A DNA stretch of 64,000 nt, from contig SGBD01000003.1 of the NCBI GenBank assembly GCA_004195035.1, positions 124,001-188,000 of the forward strand. The letters are read 5' to 3'. Below are positions 13,970-22,614 of this stretch, one piece after another. Position numbers and translations under genes: made by a program. Position 1 is the first letter of the stretch. Each line of letters opens with the position of its first letter. Below the pieces are notes generated by a model, which had not been told where the DNA came from, did not search any database, and saw only the letters and a list, made by a program, of their open reading frames with translations. Origin of the DNA: Candidatus Acidulodesulfobacterium ferriphilum. Its GTDB lineage: Bacteria > SZUA-79 > Acidulodesulfobacterales > Acidulodesulfobacteraceae.

Positions 13970-15232
13970 ATGAACGCAACTGACAGCTCCATTAATATAG
14001 CGCTGAGGCATATTAAAACGGCCTTGATATTTTTGCCGATTTTTTTCATCGTAATGTTCCTCGACTCAAGAAGCTTTAGCGTCTATTTTTTTATGAACAC
14101 AAAAATAATTTCTCTTACGCATATATTTACTCTCGGTTTTTTGATGATGGTCATTATGGGCGCTTCTTATATGCTTTTACCGGTGGCGCTTGGCGTAAAA
14201 ATTGCTTATGAAAAGCTTTTCTTCCCTGTTTATTATGTTTTTGTCGTTTCTTTATCGTTATTTGTTATAGGAATGCATTATTTAATTCCCGTTTTAATAG
14301 CAGTGGGCGGGCTTTTTTTATTTATTTCTATTTTGACTTATAACATTAATATACTCATAAGCTTAAAAAAAGTAAAAAAATGGGACTATTCGGCATTAGG
14401 AATTGCTTTCGCCTATTCTTATCTTTTTATAGGTTTATCGATAGGATTATATCTATCATTATCATTTTATTTTAATATAGGTTTTAATCTTTACGATATA
14501 TTGAAAGACCATATTTATTTGATGTTTGCCGGCTTTGTCGCTATGCTTTTTATAGCTGTTTCCTACAGGCTTCTTCCGATGTTTTATATGACAAAAACGC
14601 CTCCTAATTACTTTTGGAAAACTGATTTAACAATTATTAATTTGGGTATTATTGCCATACTAATCTCGTCGTTTTTTAACGGAGGAACCGGTTATATTTA
14701 TTTTTACTTGAACGATGCAGGCGAAACGCTTTTAGGTCTTGGAGTCTTGTCGTATTGCTTTATATTTTTTAATCTTATGCTGAAAAGGCTTAAAAAGAAA
14801 CTTGATATCACTACATTTTATTTATATAGCGGAATTATATTTTTAGTTATAACGGCTACTGCCGGTTTATTGTTAATCATTATACCGCAAAGGACTATGG
14901 ACTTAAATTACGGCATATATTATTCCTTTGGATTTACCGCTCTTTTTTGTTTTGCGGGTATGATTATCATCGGGTTTTTGCATAAAATATTCCCGTTTTT
15001 GATCAGTCTGAAAATATTTGAAAAGGCAAAGAAAGGAGCGTATAACAAACTTTTTAGCAATATGAAAGCCAAATATTTCGAATACTTAATCTTCGGTCTT
15101 TTTTTAACCGGCGGGCTGCTCGGTATGTTCTCCTTATTGCTTATTTACATGGTTCTAATTAAAATTACCGCCATTATTCTTTTAGTTTCTTCTATATTGC
15201 TTTTAATCCATATATTTTCAATGGAATGGTAA
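13970..15232 (+). CDS. Multi-pass membrane protein, NnrS/haem-copper-oxidase-subunit-I-like
   Basis: The 420-residue protein is almost entirely hydrophobic, with about 12 predicted membrane helices. His residues sit in helix contexts typical of NnrS or COX1-like proteins: SLTHIFTLGFLMMVIMGASY, KDHIYLMFAGFVAMLFIAVS and GFLHKIFPF. These could bind haem, but the full ligand set of a true terminal oxidase (including the Cu-B triad) is not evident. The neighbourhood points to protection from nitric oxide. It converges on the DUF2249 gene. Confidence 0.65.
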   Translation: MNATDSSINIALRHIKTALIFLPIFFIVMFLDSRSFSVYFFMNTKIISLTHIFTLGFLMMVIMGASYMLLPVALGVKIAYEKLFFPVYYVFVVSLSLFVIGMHYLIPVLIAVGGLFLFISILTYNINILISLKKVKKWDYSALGIAFAYSYLFIGLSIGLYLSLSFYFNIGFNLYDILKDHIYLMFAGFVAMLFIAVSYRLLPMFYMTKTPPNYFWKTDLTIINLGIIAILISSFFNGGTGYIYFYLNDAGETLLGLGVLSYCFIFFNLMLKRLKKKLDITTFYLYSGIIFLVITATAGLLLIIIPQRTMDLNYGIYYSFGFTALFCFAGMIIIGFLHKIFPFLISLKIFEKAKKGAYNKLFSNMKAKYFEYLIFGLFLTGGLLGMFSLLLIYMVLIKITAIILLVSSILLLIHIFSMEW

Positions 15233-15299
15233 ATAAATTATCCCTTCGCTCCTTTAAGGAATTGGCGCAGGCGATGGGCGAGCAGAGGGGGGTAATCAA

Positions 15300-15836
15300 T
15301 TATCTCCAGACTTTTATCGTATAAAGGTCTTCGCCTGTTTCTTCCGTTAAAAACTTATACCCGGCGTCTTTTAACCTTGGGTATAAATGTATGGGTTTTC
15401 TTTCGTGGGTTATATATAAGGCTTCGCCCTCTTTAATATTTTCTAAGGTTTCAAATATCTTAAGAAGGGGTTGCGGCGGTTCAAGCCCTCTTACATCTAT
15501 TTCCACGCCTTTTTTATGGGCTAAATTCTTAAGGTCTTCGTCGGTGAAGTTTTTTTCATCTGCTTCTTCCGATACCTTAATGGGTTTCTTGCCTGTTTTA
15601 TCTCTAAAAAATATTATCTGAAATCCTTCCTGTGTTTTATTCGTGATGTGTTCAAAACCCTTATTTTTTAAAACGGAGTAAAGCGGAAACGGTTCAAAGC
15701 TGTTTGTTAAATCCAAAGCCTCATCCTCTTTTAATCCGTTAATCGCCTTCATAATTCTTTGAAACGGATCTGCGCCGTTTTTAATATCTTCCCTGACATC
15801 TAACTTAATTCGTTTTAAATTATTTATGGTTTCCAT
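15300..15836 (-). CDS. DUF2249 tandem-domain protein
   Basis: The 178-residue protein contains two DUF2249 domains: residues about 8-75 (KLDVREDIKNGADPFQRI, LYSVLKNKGFEHI) and about 108-178 (IDVRGLEPPQPLLKIFETL, HLYPRLKDAGYKFL). The second is canonical and the first divergent. DUF2249 is a TusA-like fold commonly linked to hemerythrin and nitrite or NO stress genes. It lies 20 bp after the hemerythrin gene in one leftward operon. Confidence 0.85.
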   Translation of the reverse strand: METINNLKRIKLDVREDIKNGADPFQRIMKAINGLKEDEALDLTNSFEPFPLYSVLKNKGFEHITNKTQEGFQIIFFRDKTGKKPIKVSEEADEKNFTDEDLKNLAHKKGVEIDVRGLEPPQPLLKIFETLENIKEGEALYITHERKPIHLYPRLKDAGYKFLTEETGEDLYTIKVWR

Positions 15837-15856
15837 AATTATAACCTCCTACGTTT

Positions 15857-16351
15857 TTATTTGATTGTTCTCATCTTTTCCATTATGCCTTCTTTTTCGT
15901 CTGCGGTTAAGTGCATATCCGCCATATTGAATAATATGTGGTCTTCCTTGTCGATATGTTCCGATAAAAGGGAAGCAAATGAACCGCCGACGGATACGAC
16001 GGTTTTATAGTTGCCGCCGGCTTGATAGTCTTTAATGCTTTTTTTAAAATCTTCCGAAAGCTCTCTGCTGTGCTTGTGTTCAATAAGCATAACATGTATA
16101 GGGCCTGTTTCTAAACCTATATAATTTCCGAGAACGGGGAATAAAGCCTCTTCCTCTTTTTTAAAATGAATTTCTAAATCCTTATCGATAAATGCGGTTA
16201 TTTCATTAAGTTGATTTATAAGGTTTTTTCTTAAACTATCCGAGGAGCTTGCCCCAATCTTTTTTAAATACCCTTCAAGATTATTTAAAACTCCTCTGAC
16301 GATTTCGTGGTCGCTTCTTAAAGACATAATTGGGTCGAGATTTGTATCCAT
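15857..16351 (-). CDS. Hemerythrin-domain protein (cation-binding)
   Basis: The 164-residue protein is a four-helix hemerythrin-like domain. Candidate diiron ligands are His15 (RSDHEIV), His62 and Glu66 (IHFKKEEEALFP), His86 (GPIHVML), His132 and Glu136 (SEHIDKEDHILF). It resembles HHE proteins and the metal domain of RIC/YtfE, which repair Fe-S centres after nitrosative damage. AAGGAG precedes the start. It is first in the leftward operon, facing an FNR-type site about 118 bp upstream. Confidence 0.88.
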   Translation of the reverse strand: MDTNLDPIMSLRSDHEIVRGVLNNLEGYLKKIGASSSDSLRKNLINQLNEITAFIDKDLEIHFKKEEEALFPVLGNYIGLETGPIHVMLIEHKHSRELSEDFKKSIKDYQAGGNYKTVVSVGGSFASLLSEHIDKEDHILFNMADMHLTADEKEGIMEKMRTIK

Positions 16352-16710
16352 AATCGATAGCTCCTTATTTGTTCTGATTTATTTAATTTATTTCCAACTT
16401 TTTAACAAATTAATGAAAGAACATAATATGATTTTATCATAATTTTATCATATAATTAATTTTACGCAGTGATAAATATCACAAAAATATAAAAAAAATT
16501 ATATTAAAATATAATTAAATTATTGCAGGCATTTTATTTTATGTACGAATATTAATTATATATGTATAAGCGTGAGAAACATTGATAACATTATGTTATA
16601 ATTTTAGATAATATATGATAATATATAACATGGCATAGCAATAAGCGGCAGCAGAAAATCGTAACTGCCAATCATAATCAAACCATAACCAAAAATAAAG
16701 GAGAGCGTAA
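16352..16710. promoter_or_regulatory. Divergent regulatory region with a perfect CRP/FNR-type site
   Basis: No gene is visible in this AT-rich 359-bp interval between divergent operons. At 16469-16482 lies a perfect 14-bp palindrome, GTGATAAATATCAC, matching the TTGAT-N4-ATCAA class bound by FNR, DNR and related CRP-family regulators. For the leftward hemerythrin gene the downstream AT-rich sequence offers TATGAT-like -10 elements at about the distance expected for activation from -41.5. Further imperfect repeats (TGATAAC, TGATAATATAT) occur near 16580-16625. Confidence 0.7.
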
Positions 16711-17160
16711 ATGGCTGAAGTACAGGGTTGCGAACTTCCGGAGGATTTATATTACGATGTCGAAAAGGACACATGGGCAAAGCCGTTAGGTAATAATATA
16801 ATTATGCTCGGAATGACCGATGTGGCTCAAACTCAAGCGGGCAAGATTTTGCATGTAACATTTAAAAAAATAGGCAGTCTTGTTCAAAGAAGGGGTAATA
16901 CCGCGACAATCGAAAGCGGTAAATGGGTTGGGCCCATTCCGTCCCCCGTTGCGGGCGAAATAGTCGAGGTTAACGAAGCCCTGTTAAAAGACCCTCTCCT
17001 ATTAAATATATCTCCTTACAAAGACGCATGGGTGAGTAAAGTGAAAGCATTCGACTTGAGCGAATTAAAGAATCTTTTAACCGGCTCCGAGGCGGTGGAA
17101 AAATACAGAGAAAAAATAATAAAGGAACAGATTCAATGCATGAGGTGTTCAAGCCAGTAA
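16711..17160 (+). CDS. GcvH-like lipoyl carrier protein
   Basis: The 149-residue protein resembles glycine cleavage H proteins. The lipoyl site is ATIESGKWVGPIPSP (Lys71), followed by VAGEIVEVNEALLKDP and PYKDAWVSKVK. A C-terminal extension ends in a CMRCSS pair of Cys not found in ordinary GcvH. No other glycine-cleavage genes are nearby; instead a thioredoxin-like gene follows after 42 bp. Lipoyl-binding proteins (LbpA) of sulfur-oxidising heterodisulfide-reductase-like systems have this build, so a sulfur-relay role is possible but unproven. Confidence 0.8.
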   Translation: MAEVQGCELPEDLYYDVEKDTWAKPLGNNIIMLGMTDVAQTQAGKILHVTFKKIGSLVQRRGNTATIESGKWVGPIPSPVAGEIVEVNEALLKDPLLLNISPYKDAWVSKVKAFDLSELKNLLTGSEAVEKYREKIIKEQIQCMRCSSQ

Positions 17161-17202
17161 TAATATTTCATTAAAATTATCAAATTATCGTTATTATAAA
17201 TT

Positions 17203-17484
17203 ATGGCCGATGAAATTAACAAAATAAAGGCAAAGCATGATGTTATACTCCTTGTTTCCAAGTGGTGTGAAGAGTGCGTGCCTGCGGATAACGCGTGGAA
17301 GAGATTACATGAGGAACGCAAGGACTTTAATTATAGGTCTTTAGATGTTTCCGAACCCGAAGGAAGACGGCTTTCGATTGAACTTTACATAAGAAGCGTG
17401 CCATCCACCGTTATCGATGGAAAGCTTTCCTATGTCGGAATTCCCACCAAAGATGATGCCAATGAACTGCTCAATTTAGCTTGA
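17203..17484 (+). CDS. Thioredoxin-like protein with CEEC active site
   Basis: The 93-residue protein has a compact thioredoxin/glutaredoxin-like fold: ILLVSKWCEECVPADN with Cys22 and Cys25, the cis-Pro loop RSVPSTVIDGK, and a terminal helix (DDANELLNLA). The CEEC site is unusual compared with CGPC. It has no signal peptide and is cytoplasmic. Following the lipoyl carrier gene, it could reduce its lipoate or its C-terminal Cys pair. I place it as a small disulfide reductase with unknown client. Confidence 0.8.
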   Translation: MADEINKIKAKHDVILLVSKWCEECVPADNAWKRLHEERKDFNYRSLDVSEPEGRRLSIELYIRSVPSTVIDGKLSYVGIPTKDDANELLNLA

Positions 17485-17653
17485 TTTATCAAAAAATCTA
17501 GATACCCTGCCTTTATTTATTAGTCCATTCATATATTTATATTATCTTATATTATTGCGTAAAATAGTTAAAAATTGTAATTGATTTATTTGTTTTAATA
17601 TGTTAAAACAAACCAAAATTAATTAATTTTAAACTTAAACGGAGGGAGTTATT

Positions 17654-18649
17654 ATGAGATTTTTTGCACGAAAACTATTATTAACCATGGCTTTGGGTTT
17701 TCTGTTCGTACTTATAGGTTCGGTTAATGTATTTGCGGCGACCTACGGCGTATTTACTCAGGTCGCCGTCAATGTTCCCGGAGATATTCCATCTGTTGTC
17801 CATAATATCAAATCTGCCTTGAATCATGCGGGTTGGAAGGTTGTGGGAACAACTAATATATCTCTTCCAAAAAGCGATACTCATAAAGCAATCGTCATAG
17901 CCGCAACGAATAACGTCTATAATAAATATATGGTCGATAACGGCAACAATCCGGCGGCCGCTTTCGGACTTCCATTAAGAGTAGAGGTCTATACCACGCC
18001 GGCCCAGGGTATTGTCGTCAGTATGTTAAATTTACCTGCTTTAGCAAGAACATTTTCCGGAAATTCTTATGTAGATTATGCAATTAAAGTAAATAATATG
18101 TTAAAGCATGCTATAAGGGGCGCGGTAGGCGGCACCCCTTCAAATCTGCAATACGGTCCGATGAGAAGCGGGAGGTTTCCCGGCGGTATCGGGGGCGGTT
18201 CTTTTCCCGGCAGTATTGACCAGATATCGAACTATTCCGGCAGTACTAATTCTAATTTAAGGGGCGTCGCACAATTAATAGAAGCGGGGATTGGCCGTAA
18301 TAACGGCAGATGGCGGTTAGTTTACGAGATAAGCAAACCTTCGATAGGTTTTATAGAATTTGGCGTTACAAGGAATTCGACGGAAAGACACTCTATCGAA
18401 ATCGACAGCGGCGCAAGGGCAACCTCCTCGTATAAAACCCCGGGGATAGACCATGGCGCGTCTTTTCCGATAGAAATACTTGTTTATAGGGACGGAAATT
18501 ACACCGATGTGTCGATACTTGGCGAGATGTGGAGAATGAAATATTATTTTGCCGATGCGGGAATGTTAGCATTTATGACACATATGGGAATGCCGGGTTC
18601 CATACAGGGTTCTTTAAAACAGATGATTTTATACGGGTTGGCATACTAA
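17654..18649 (+). CDS. Secreted protein with DUF302-like domain
   Basis: The 331-residue protein has a signal peptide (KLLLTMALGFLFVLIGSVNV, cleavage near FAA). Residues about 35-160 look like a DUF302-type domain (ALNHAGWKVV, LPLRVEVYTTPAQGIVVSML, YAIKVNNMLKHAI). A Gly/Pro/Ser-rich linker (about 170-205) and a second beta-rich domain (about 210-300) that I do not recognise follow. Strong GGAGGGAG precedes the start. It stands alone and ends at a terminator-like hairpin shared with nrdJ. Function is unknown. Confidence 0.6.
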   Translation: MRFFARKLLLTMALGFLFVLIGSVNVFAATYGVFTQVAVNVPGDIPSVVHNIKSALNHAGWKVVGTTNISLPKSDTHKAIVIAATNNVYNKYMVDNGNNPAAAFGLPLRVEVYTTPAQGIVVSMLNLPALARTFSGNSYVDYAIKVNNMLKHAIRGAVGGTPSNLQYGPMRSGRFPGGIGGGSFPGSIDQISNYSGSTNSNLRGVAQLIEAGIGRNNGRWRLVYEISKPSIGFIEFGVTRNSTERHSIEIDSGARATSSYKTPGIDHGASFPIEILVYRDGNYTDVSILGEMWRMKYYFADAGMLAFMTHMGMPGSIQGSLKQMILYGLAY

Positions 18650-18661
18650 CCCCCACCCTGT

Positions 18662-18686
18662 CCCCTCTCCCATAAAGGGGGAGGGG
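18662..18686. terminator. GC-rich hairpin between convergent genes
   Basis: Arms CCCCTCTCCC and GGGGGAGGGG (one mismatch) enclose ATAAA. It lies between the convergent stops of the DUF302-like gene and nrdJ and could act in both directions. A second hairpin (GGATGAT / ATCATCC, 18696-18713) follows and overlaps the nrdJ stop. The T-run is poor, so efficiency is uncertain. The sequence also resembles a common intergenic palindrome. Confidence 0.55.
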
Positions 18687-18707
18687 ACTAAGGAAGGATG
18701 ATGCTTA

Positions 18708-21146
18708 TCATCCGCAATCGGAGTATCCGCAATCAAGGCATACCGTGCAGCCTTCCGCATGTTTTAAATTAGAACCGCCGCACATCGGACAGGCGCCCCT
18801 TCCTTGAACTTTATATGTATCTATATGCCCGTTTTTCTGATTTTTATGAGATATTTTCAGACTTCCATTTTCCAACAGGCTTTTTTCAAGCGCTTTTCCG
18901 ATAGCATCCGCGCATGAGTATATTATGTTATCGCCGAAACCGTGCGGTATATTACATCTAATGCCTTTTAGCTGGTTTATTATTTCTTCGGTGTCTATTC
19001 CCGACCTCAAAGCTAAGCTTACCATTCTGCCGGTTGATTCGGTTTGAGACTGCGCACAGCCGCCGGATTTGCCGATAGAATTAAATATTTCAAAAGGCCT
19101 TCCGTTTTCGTCGTAATTTATCGTTACATATAAAGGTCCGCAGCCGGTTATTGTTTTAATCGTAATTCCATGTATAATATCAGGCCTCTTTCTCGGCTCG
19201 ATTCTTTTTTCGCCGCCGCTTTTTTTTTCAACGGCGGGTTCGATGCCGATAGGTTCGGTTACCGGAGAACCGCATACCGGACACTTATATTTGCCGTTTG
19301 CGGAAGGACCTGTCGTTAAGACCTGTTCCCTCGAGCCGTCTCTGTAAACCGTAATACCTTTCAAATTAAGATTATACGCAAGCAGATATACCTCTTTAAT
19401 ATCTTCTTTTTTTGCAGAGTTTGGAAAATTTACGGTTTTACTGACGGCATTGTCCGTATATTTTTGAAATGCCGCTTGAAGCATAACATGCCATTTTGGC
19501 GTAATATCGTGCGAGGTTATAAATATGCGGCTTAAATATTCATAGATTTCGGGGCTTAATAAATTAGGCGGCAAATCTTTATAAGAGTGCCCAAGATTAC
19601 CGTTCTTAACGACAAAATCTATAAGTTCATTTGAATAAACGCCTAAACTTTCCAGTATATTTTTAAAATTTTTATCGGTTTCTATTAAAGTTTGATTGTC
19701 TAAGACATGCCTTTCATAAGCTAATGCAAATAACGGTTCTATTCCGCTGGATGCTCCGGCAATTATGCTTATTGTGCCGGTCGGGGCAATGGTTGTGGTT
19801 GTTCCGTTTCTCATAGCCTTATAGCCTTTTTCTTTCCAGACGGAGCCTTCAAAATTAGGAAAACTGCCCCTGACCGTCCCAAGTTCTTCCGATTTTAATT
19901 TTGATTCCTTATCTATAAAACCCATTATTTTTTCGGCTACTTTAAGCGCCAGGTCGCTATTATACGGTATTTTTAATTTTATAAGCGTATCGGCATATCC
20001 CATAATCCCCAGCCCTATTTTTCTATTGGAAAGCGTCATCTGTTTTATTTTTTCGATGGGATAATGATTTTTGTCTATCACATTGTCTAAGAAATGAACT
20101 GCCGTATGCACGGTTTTTTTAAGCGACTCAAAGTCAATAATATCAAGGTAATAAGGCAGGATAGCATCAGGCTTTTCATTAAGCCTTTTTAATGCCTCTT
20201 TATAATCAAATTTGCCTTTTTTGCTTTCATATCCCTTTATGAATTTTCCAAGATTAATGGAACCCAAATTGCAGGATTCGTAGGCAACTAAAGGCTGTTC
20301 CCCGCACGGATTAGTCGCCTCGATTTTGCCGGCTTTAGGGATAGGGTTAAGTTTGTTTATTCTGTCTATAAAAATAATTCCCGGTTCCCCGCTAGACCAT
20401 GCCATTTCCACAATTAAATCGAAAACTTCTTTTGCATTGAGATGTTTAACGATTTCATTGTTTCTCGGGTTTATCAACGGGTAATTTTCGTTTTTAATAA
20501 CGCGGCTCATAAAATCTTCCGTGATCGCAACGGATATATTAAAATTGTTAAGTTTTGAGGTATCTTTTTTAGAAGAGATAAAGTCTAATATATCAGGGTG
20601 GTCTATTCTTAAAATACCCATATTGGCTCCCCTTCTTGTTCCGCCTTGCTTTATCGCCTCCGTTGCGCTGTTAAATACCTGCATAAATGAAACAGGGCCG
20701 CTTGACACGCCCTTTGTGGAATGAACGGTATCATTTTTGGGTCTTAAATTAGAAAAAGAAAAGCCTGTTCCGCCGCCGCTCTGGTGTATTAGCGCTGTAT
20801 TTTTTATTGTCTCGAAAATCGATTCCATAGAATCTTCGATTGGAAGAACAAAACAGGCGGAAAGCTGCTGCAGCGGTCTTCCCGCATTCATTAAGGTAGG
20901 GGAATTTGGTAAAAAGCGCAGGTTTGCCATCTCTTCGAAAAATATCCCTGCTATTGTTTCAGCCTCTTCTTTGGTTTTGCCGTAATTTAAATCGGCTTCG
21001 GAGATGTTCTTTGCCACCCTTTCAAACATTCCGGATATTGTTTCGATAATTTCACCCTTTTCGTTTTTAGCCAAATATCTCTTCTTTAAAACCGTTATTC
21101 CATTTTCGGAAAAGCTTTTTATAAGCGGGTCATTTTTATCTTTCAT
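18708..21146 (-). CDS. nrdJ: Adenosylcobalamin-dependent ribonucleotide reductase (class II)
   Basis: The 812-residue enzyme reduces ribonucleotides for DNA synthesis without oxygen dependence. It has the N-terminal SACFVLPIEDSMESI segment (Cys98), the active-site loop ATNPCGEQPL (Asn279, Cys281, Glu283) and ESCNLGSINL (Cys292). A TSCPD domain (about 665-760) and a C-terminal Cys-rich zinc-type tail (CPMCGG, CTVCLDCGYSDCG) follow. The length is normal for NrdJ. The gene stands alone on the minus strand with possible NrdR boxes upstream. Confidence 0.97.
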   Translation of the reverse strand: MKDKNDPLIKSFSENGITVLKKRYLAKNEKGEIIETISGMFERVAKNISEADLNYGKTKEEAETIAGIFFEEMANLRFLPNSPTLMNAGRPLQQLSACFVLPIEDSMESIFETIKNTALIHQSGGGTGFSFSNLRPKNDTVHSTKGVSSGPVSFMQVFNSATEAIKQGGTRRGANMGILRIDHPDILDFISSKKDTSKLNNFNISVAITEDFMSRVIKNENYPLINPRNNEIVKHLNAKEVFDLIVEMAWSSGEPGIIFIDRINKLNPIPKAGKIEATNPCGEQPLVAYESCNLGSINLGKFIKGYESKKGKFDYKEALKRLNEKPDAILPYYLDIIDFESLKKTVHTAVHFLDNVIDKNHYPIEKIKQMTLSNRKIGLGIMGYADTLIKLKIPYNSDLALKVAEKIMGFIDKESKLKSEELGTVRGSFPNFEGSVWKEKGYKAMRNGTTTTIAPTGTISIIAGASSGIEPLFALAYERHVLDNQTLIETDKNFKNILESLGVYSNELIDFVVKNGNLGHSYKDLPPNLLSPEIYEYLSRIFITSHDITPKWHVMLQAAFQKYTDNAVSKTVNFPNSAKKEDIKEVYLLAYNLNLKGITVYRDGSREQVLTTGPSANGKYKCPVCGSPVTEPIGIEPAVEKKSGGEKRIEPRKRPDIIHGITIKTITGCGPLYVTINYDENGRPFEIFNSIGKSGGCAQSQTESTGRMVSLALRSGIDTEEIINQLKGIRCNIPHGFGDNIIYSCADAIGKALEKSLLENGSLKISHKNQKNGHIDTYKVQGRGACPMCGGSNLKHAEGCTVCLDCGYSDCG

Positions 21147-21205
21147 CTATACCTCCCCTTATATTAATTTTAATGAATATTTAATTTTAAAAATTTTTAC
21201 AATTA

Positions 21206-21248
21206 ACAATATGTAGATATTTTTTTTATTTCTATACAATATATTGTA
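21206..21248 (-). promoter_or_regulatory. Possible paired NrdR boxes upstream of nrdJ
   Basis: A perfect 14-bp palindrome TACAATATATTGTA lies at 21235-21248 and a weaker relative, ACAATATGTAGA, at 21206-21217. Their centres are about 30 bp apart, close to the three-helical-turn spacing seen for NrdR boxes. NrdR represses ribonucleotide reductase genes when dATP is high. The second box is poor, so this is tentative. Confidence 0.45.
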
Positions 21249-21405
21249 ATTTATCTTTTGTCAATATCTTTTTTTAATTACCGTTTTTAATTGTAAATCA
21301 TTAAAAAAAGTTTTATAATTTTAAAATATGAACAAGAAATAATAAATAAAATAATAAATAATAAGAAATACATAAAAATTGCAAGGGGGATATTAAAATA
21401 AAATA

Positions 21406-22110
21406 ATGCATAGTTTAAATTACCTGCATAGCATGAATATTTTAACCCACATTCTAAGCACAAACATCGTTGTAAAATTAGTCCTTTTAATTCTATTTTT
21501 TTTCTCTTTGGCGTCATGGGCTATTATTTTTTATAAATTAAATTATCTTAATAAAGCAAAAAAGGAAGATAAAGAGTTTCTCGATTTATTCTGGGAATCT
21601 AAAAGATTGGATTATGTTTATACGGCCACCAAAAATTTTAATTATAGTCCTGTAGCCTCTATGTTTAATGCTACATACAAAGAACTTGTGGACATTAAAA
21701 AAAAATCGGAAGAAAAGGATAAGCTTTTTGGTAAAGAAAATAATGGAGAGAATCAAGCATATATAGAAAGGGCTTTAAAAAAATCACAGCTCTCGTCTAT
21801 TGCAAAACTTGAGATTTCCCTTCCATTTTTAGCGACGGTCGGCTCCACTGCCCCATTTATAGGCTTATTTGGAACGGTTTGGGGAATAATGACATCATTC
21901 GAAAGTATAGAAAAAGCAGGGACAGCCGGCTTGGCGATTGTAGCTCCGGGTATTGCTGATTCGCTTATTGCGACGGCGGCGGGTCTTTTTGCGGCGATCC
22001 CTGCCGTTATTGCATATAACTATTATTCAAATAAGGTAAGAGTGATAGCTAACGAGACTATCGATTTTGCATATGAATTTATGACAATAATCGAAAGGCA
22101 GATTCTATAA
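21406..22110 (+). CDS. tolQ: TolQ/ExbB-family proton channel
   Basis: The 234-residue protein has a first membrane helix (VVKLVLLILFFFSLASWAII), a cytoplasmic loop, and two more helices in the conserved MotA/TolQ/ExbB region (LPFLATVGSTAPFIGLFGTV, ADSLIATAAGLFAAIPAVIA). With TolR it converts proton flow into work across the envelope. No ideal Shine-Dalgarno sits close to the ATG. It opens the tol operon. Confidence 0.92.
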   Translation: MHSLNYLHSMNILTHILSTNIVVKLVLLILFFFSLASWAIIFYKLNYLNKAKKEDKEFLDLFWESKRLDYVYTATKNFNYSPVASMFNATYKELVDIKKKSEEKDKLFGKENNGENQAYIERALKKSQLSSIAKLEISLPFLATVGSTAPFIGLFGTVWGIMTSFESIEKAGTAGLAIVAPGIADSLIATAAGLFAAIPAVIAYNYYSNKVRVIANETIDFAYEFMTIIERQIL

Positions 22111-22119
22111 TAATTAATT

Positions 22120-22563
22120 ATGTTTATATCTTTTGGCGATAGAGACGATAAAAAAAGTTTTTCTTCCGGCTATAAGCTTATGTCCGATATAAACATTACG
22201 CCGTTTGTCGATGTAATGCTGGTTTTGCTCGTTATCTTTATGGTAACCGCCCCGATATTGGTTCACGGAATTAAGGTTCGCTTGCCGGCGGCTTCGGCGC
22301 GGGCATTAAAAGCCCCGGAAAAAACGATAGTCGTTTCGGTTACTTCCGGCAGGTATGTTTATATAAACAATTTGAGGGTAAGCCCCGCCCTTTTGACCCA
22401 AAAATTAAGGATTTTATATAAAAACAGGAGGGACAAGCAGATATTTCTTAAAGCAAGTTCAGTCCTGCCCTACGGCTATGTAATAAGGATAATGGCTGCA
22501 ATAAAAGACGCCGGCATAACAAAAATCGGCATGGTAACGGCAAATCTCAGCCATGTTAAGTAA
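22120..22563 (+). CDS. tolR: TolR/ExbD-family protein
   Basis: The 147-residue protein has one membrane helix containing the essential Asp (DINITPFVDVMLVLLVIF, Asp31) and a periplasmic ExbD domain with the usual KTIVVSVTSGRYVYIN and KQIFLKASSVLPYGYVIRI segments. It pairs with TolQ; the genes are 9 bp apart. Confidence 0.93.
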   Translation: MFISFGDRDDKKSFSSGYKLMSDINITPFVDVMLVLLVIFMVTAPILVHGIKVRLPAASARALKAPEKTIVVSVTSGRYVYINNLRVSPALLTQKLRILYKNRRDKQIFLKASSVLPYGYVIRIMAAIKDAGITKIGMVTANLSHVK

Positions 22564-22614
22564 TTAAGCAAACGCTTTTAGAAAATTATCGCATTTATTT
22601 TTTAGCAAGTTAAA

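Noticed and set aside
15233-15299. A terminator between the convergent NnrS-like and DUF2249 genes
   Set aside because: Only weak, interrupted complementarity is present and no T-run follows on either strand.
21147-21405. A cobalamin riboswitch upstream of nrdJ
   Set aside because: I looked for one because the enzyme is B12-dependent. The region is AT-rich with no B12-box-like GC-rich core, only NrdR-like palindromes.
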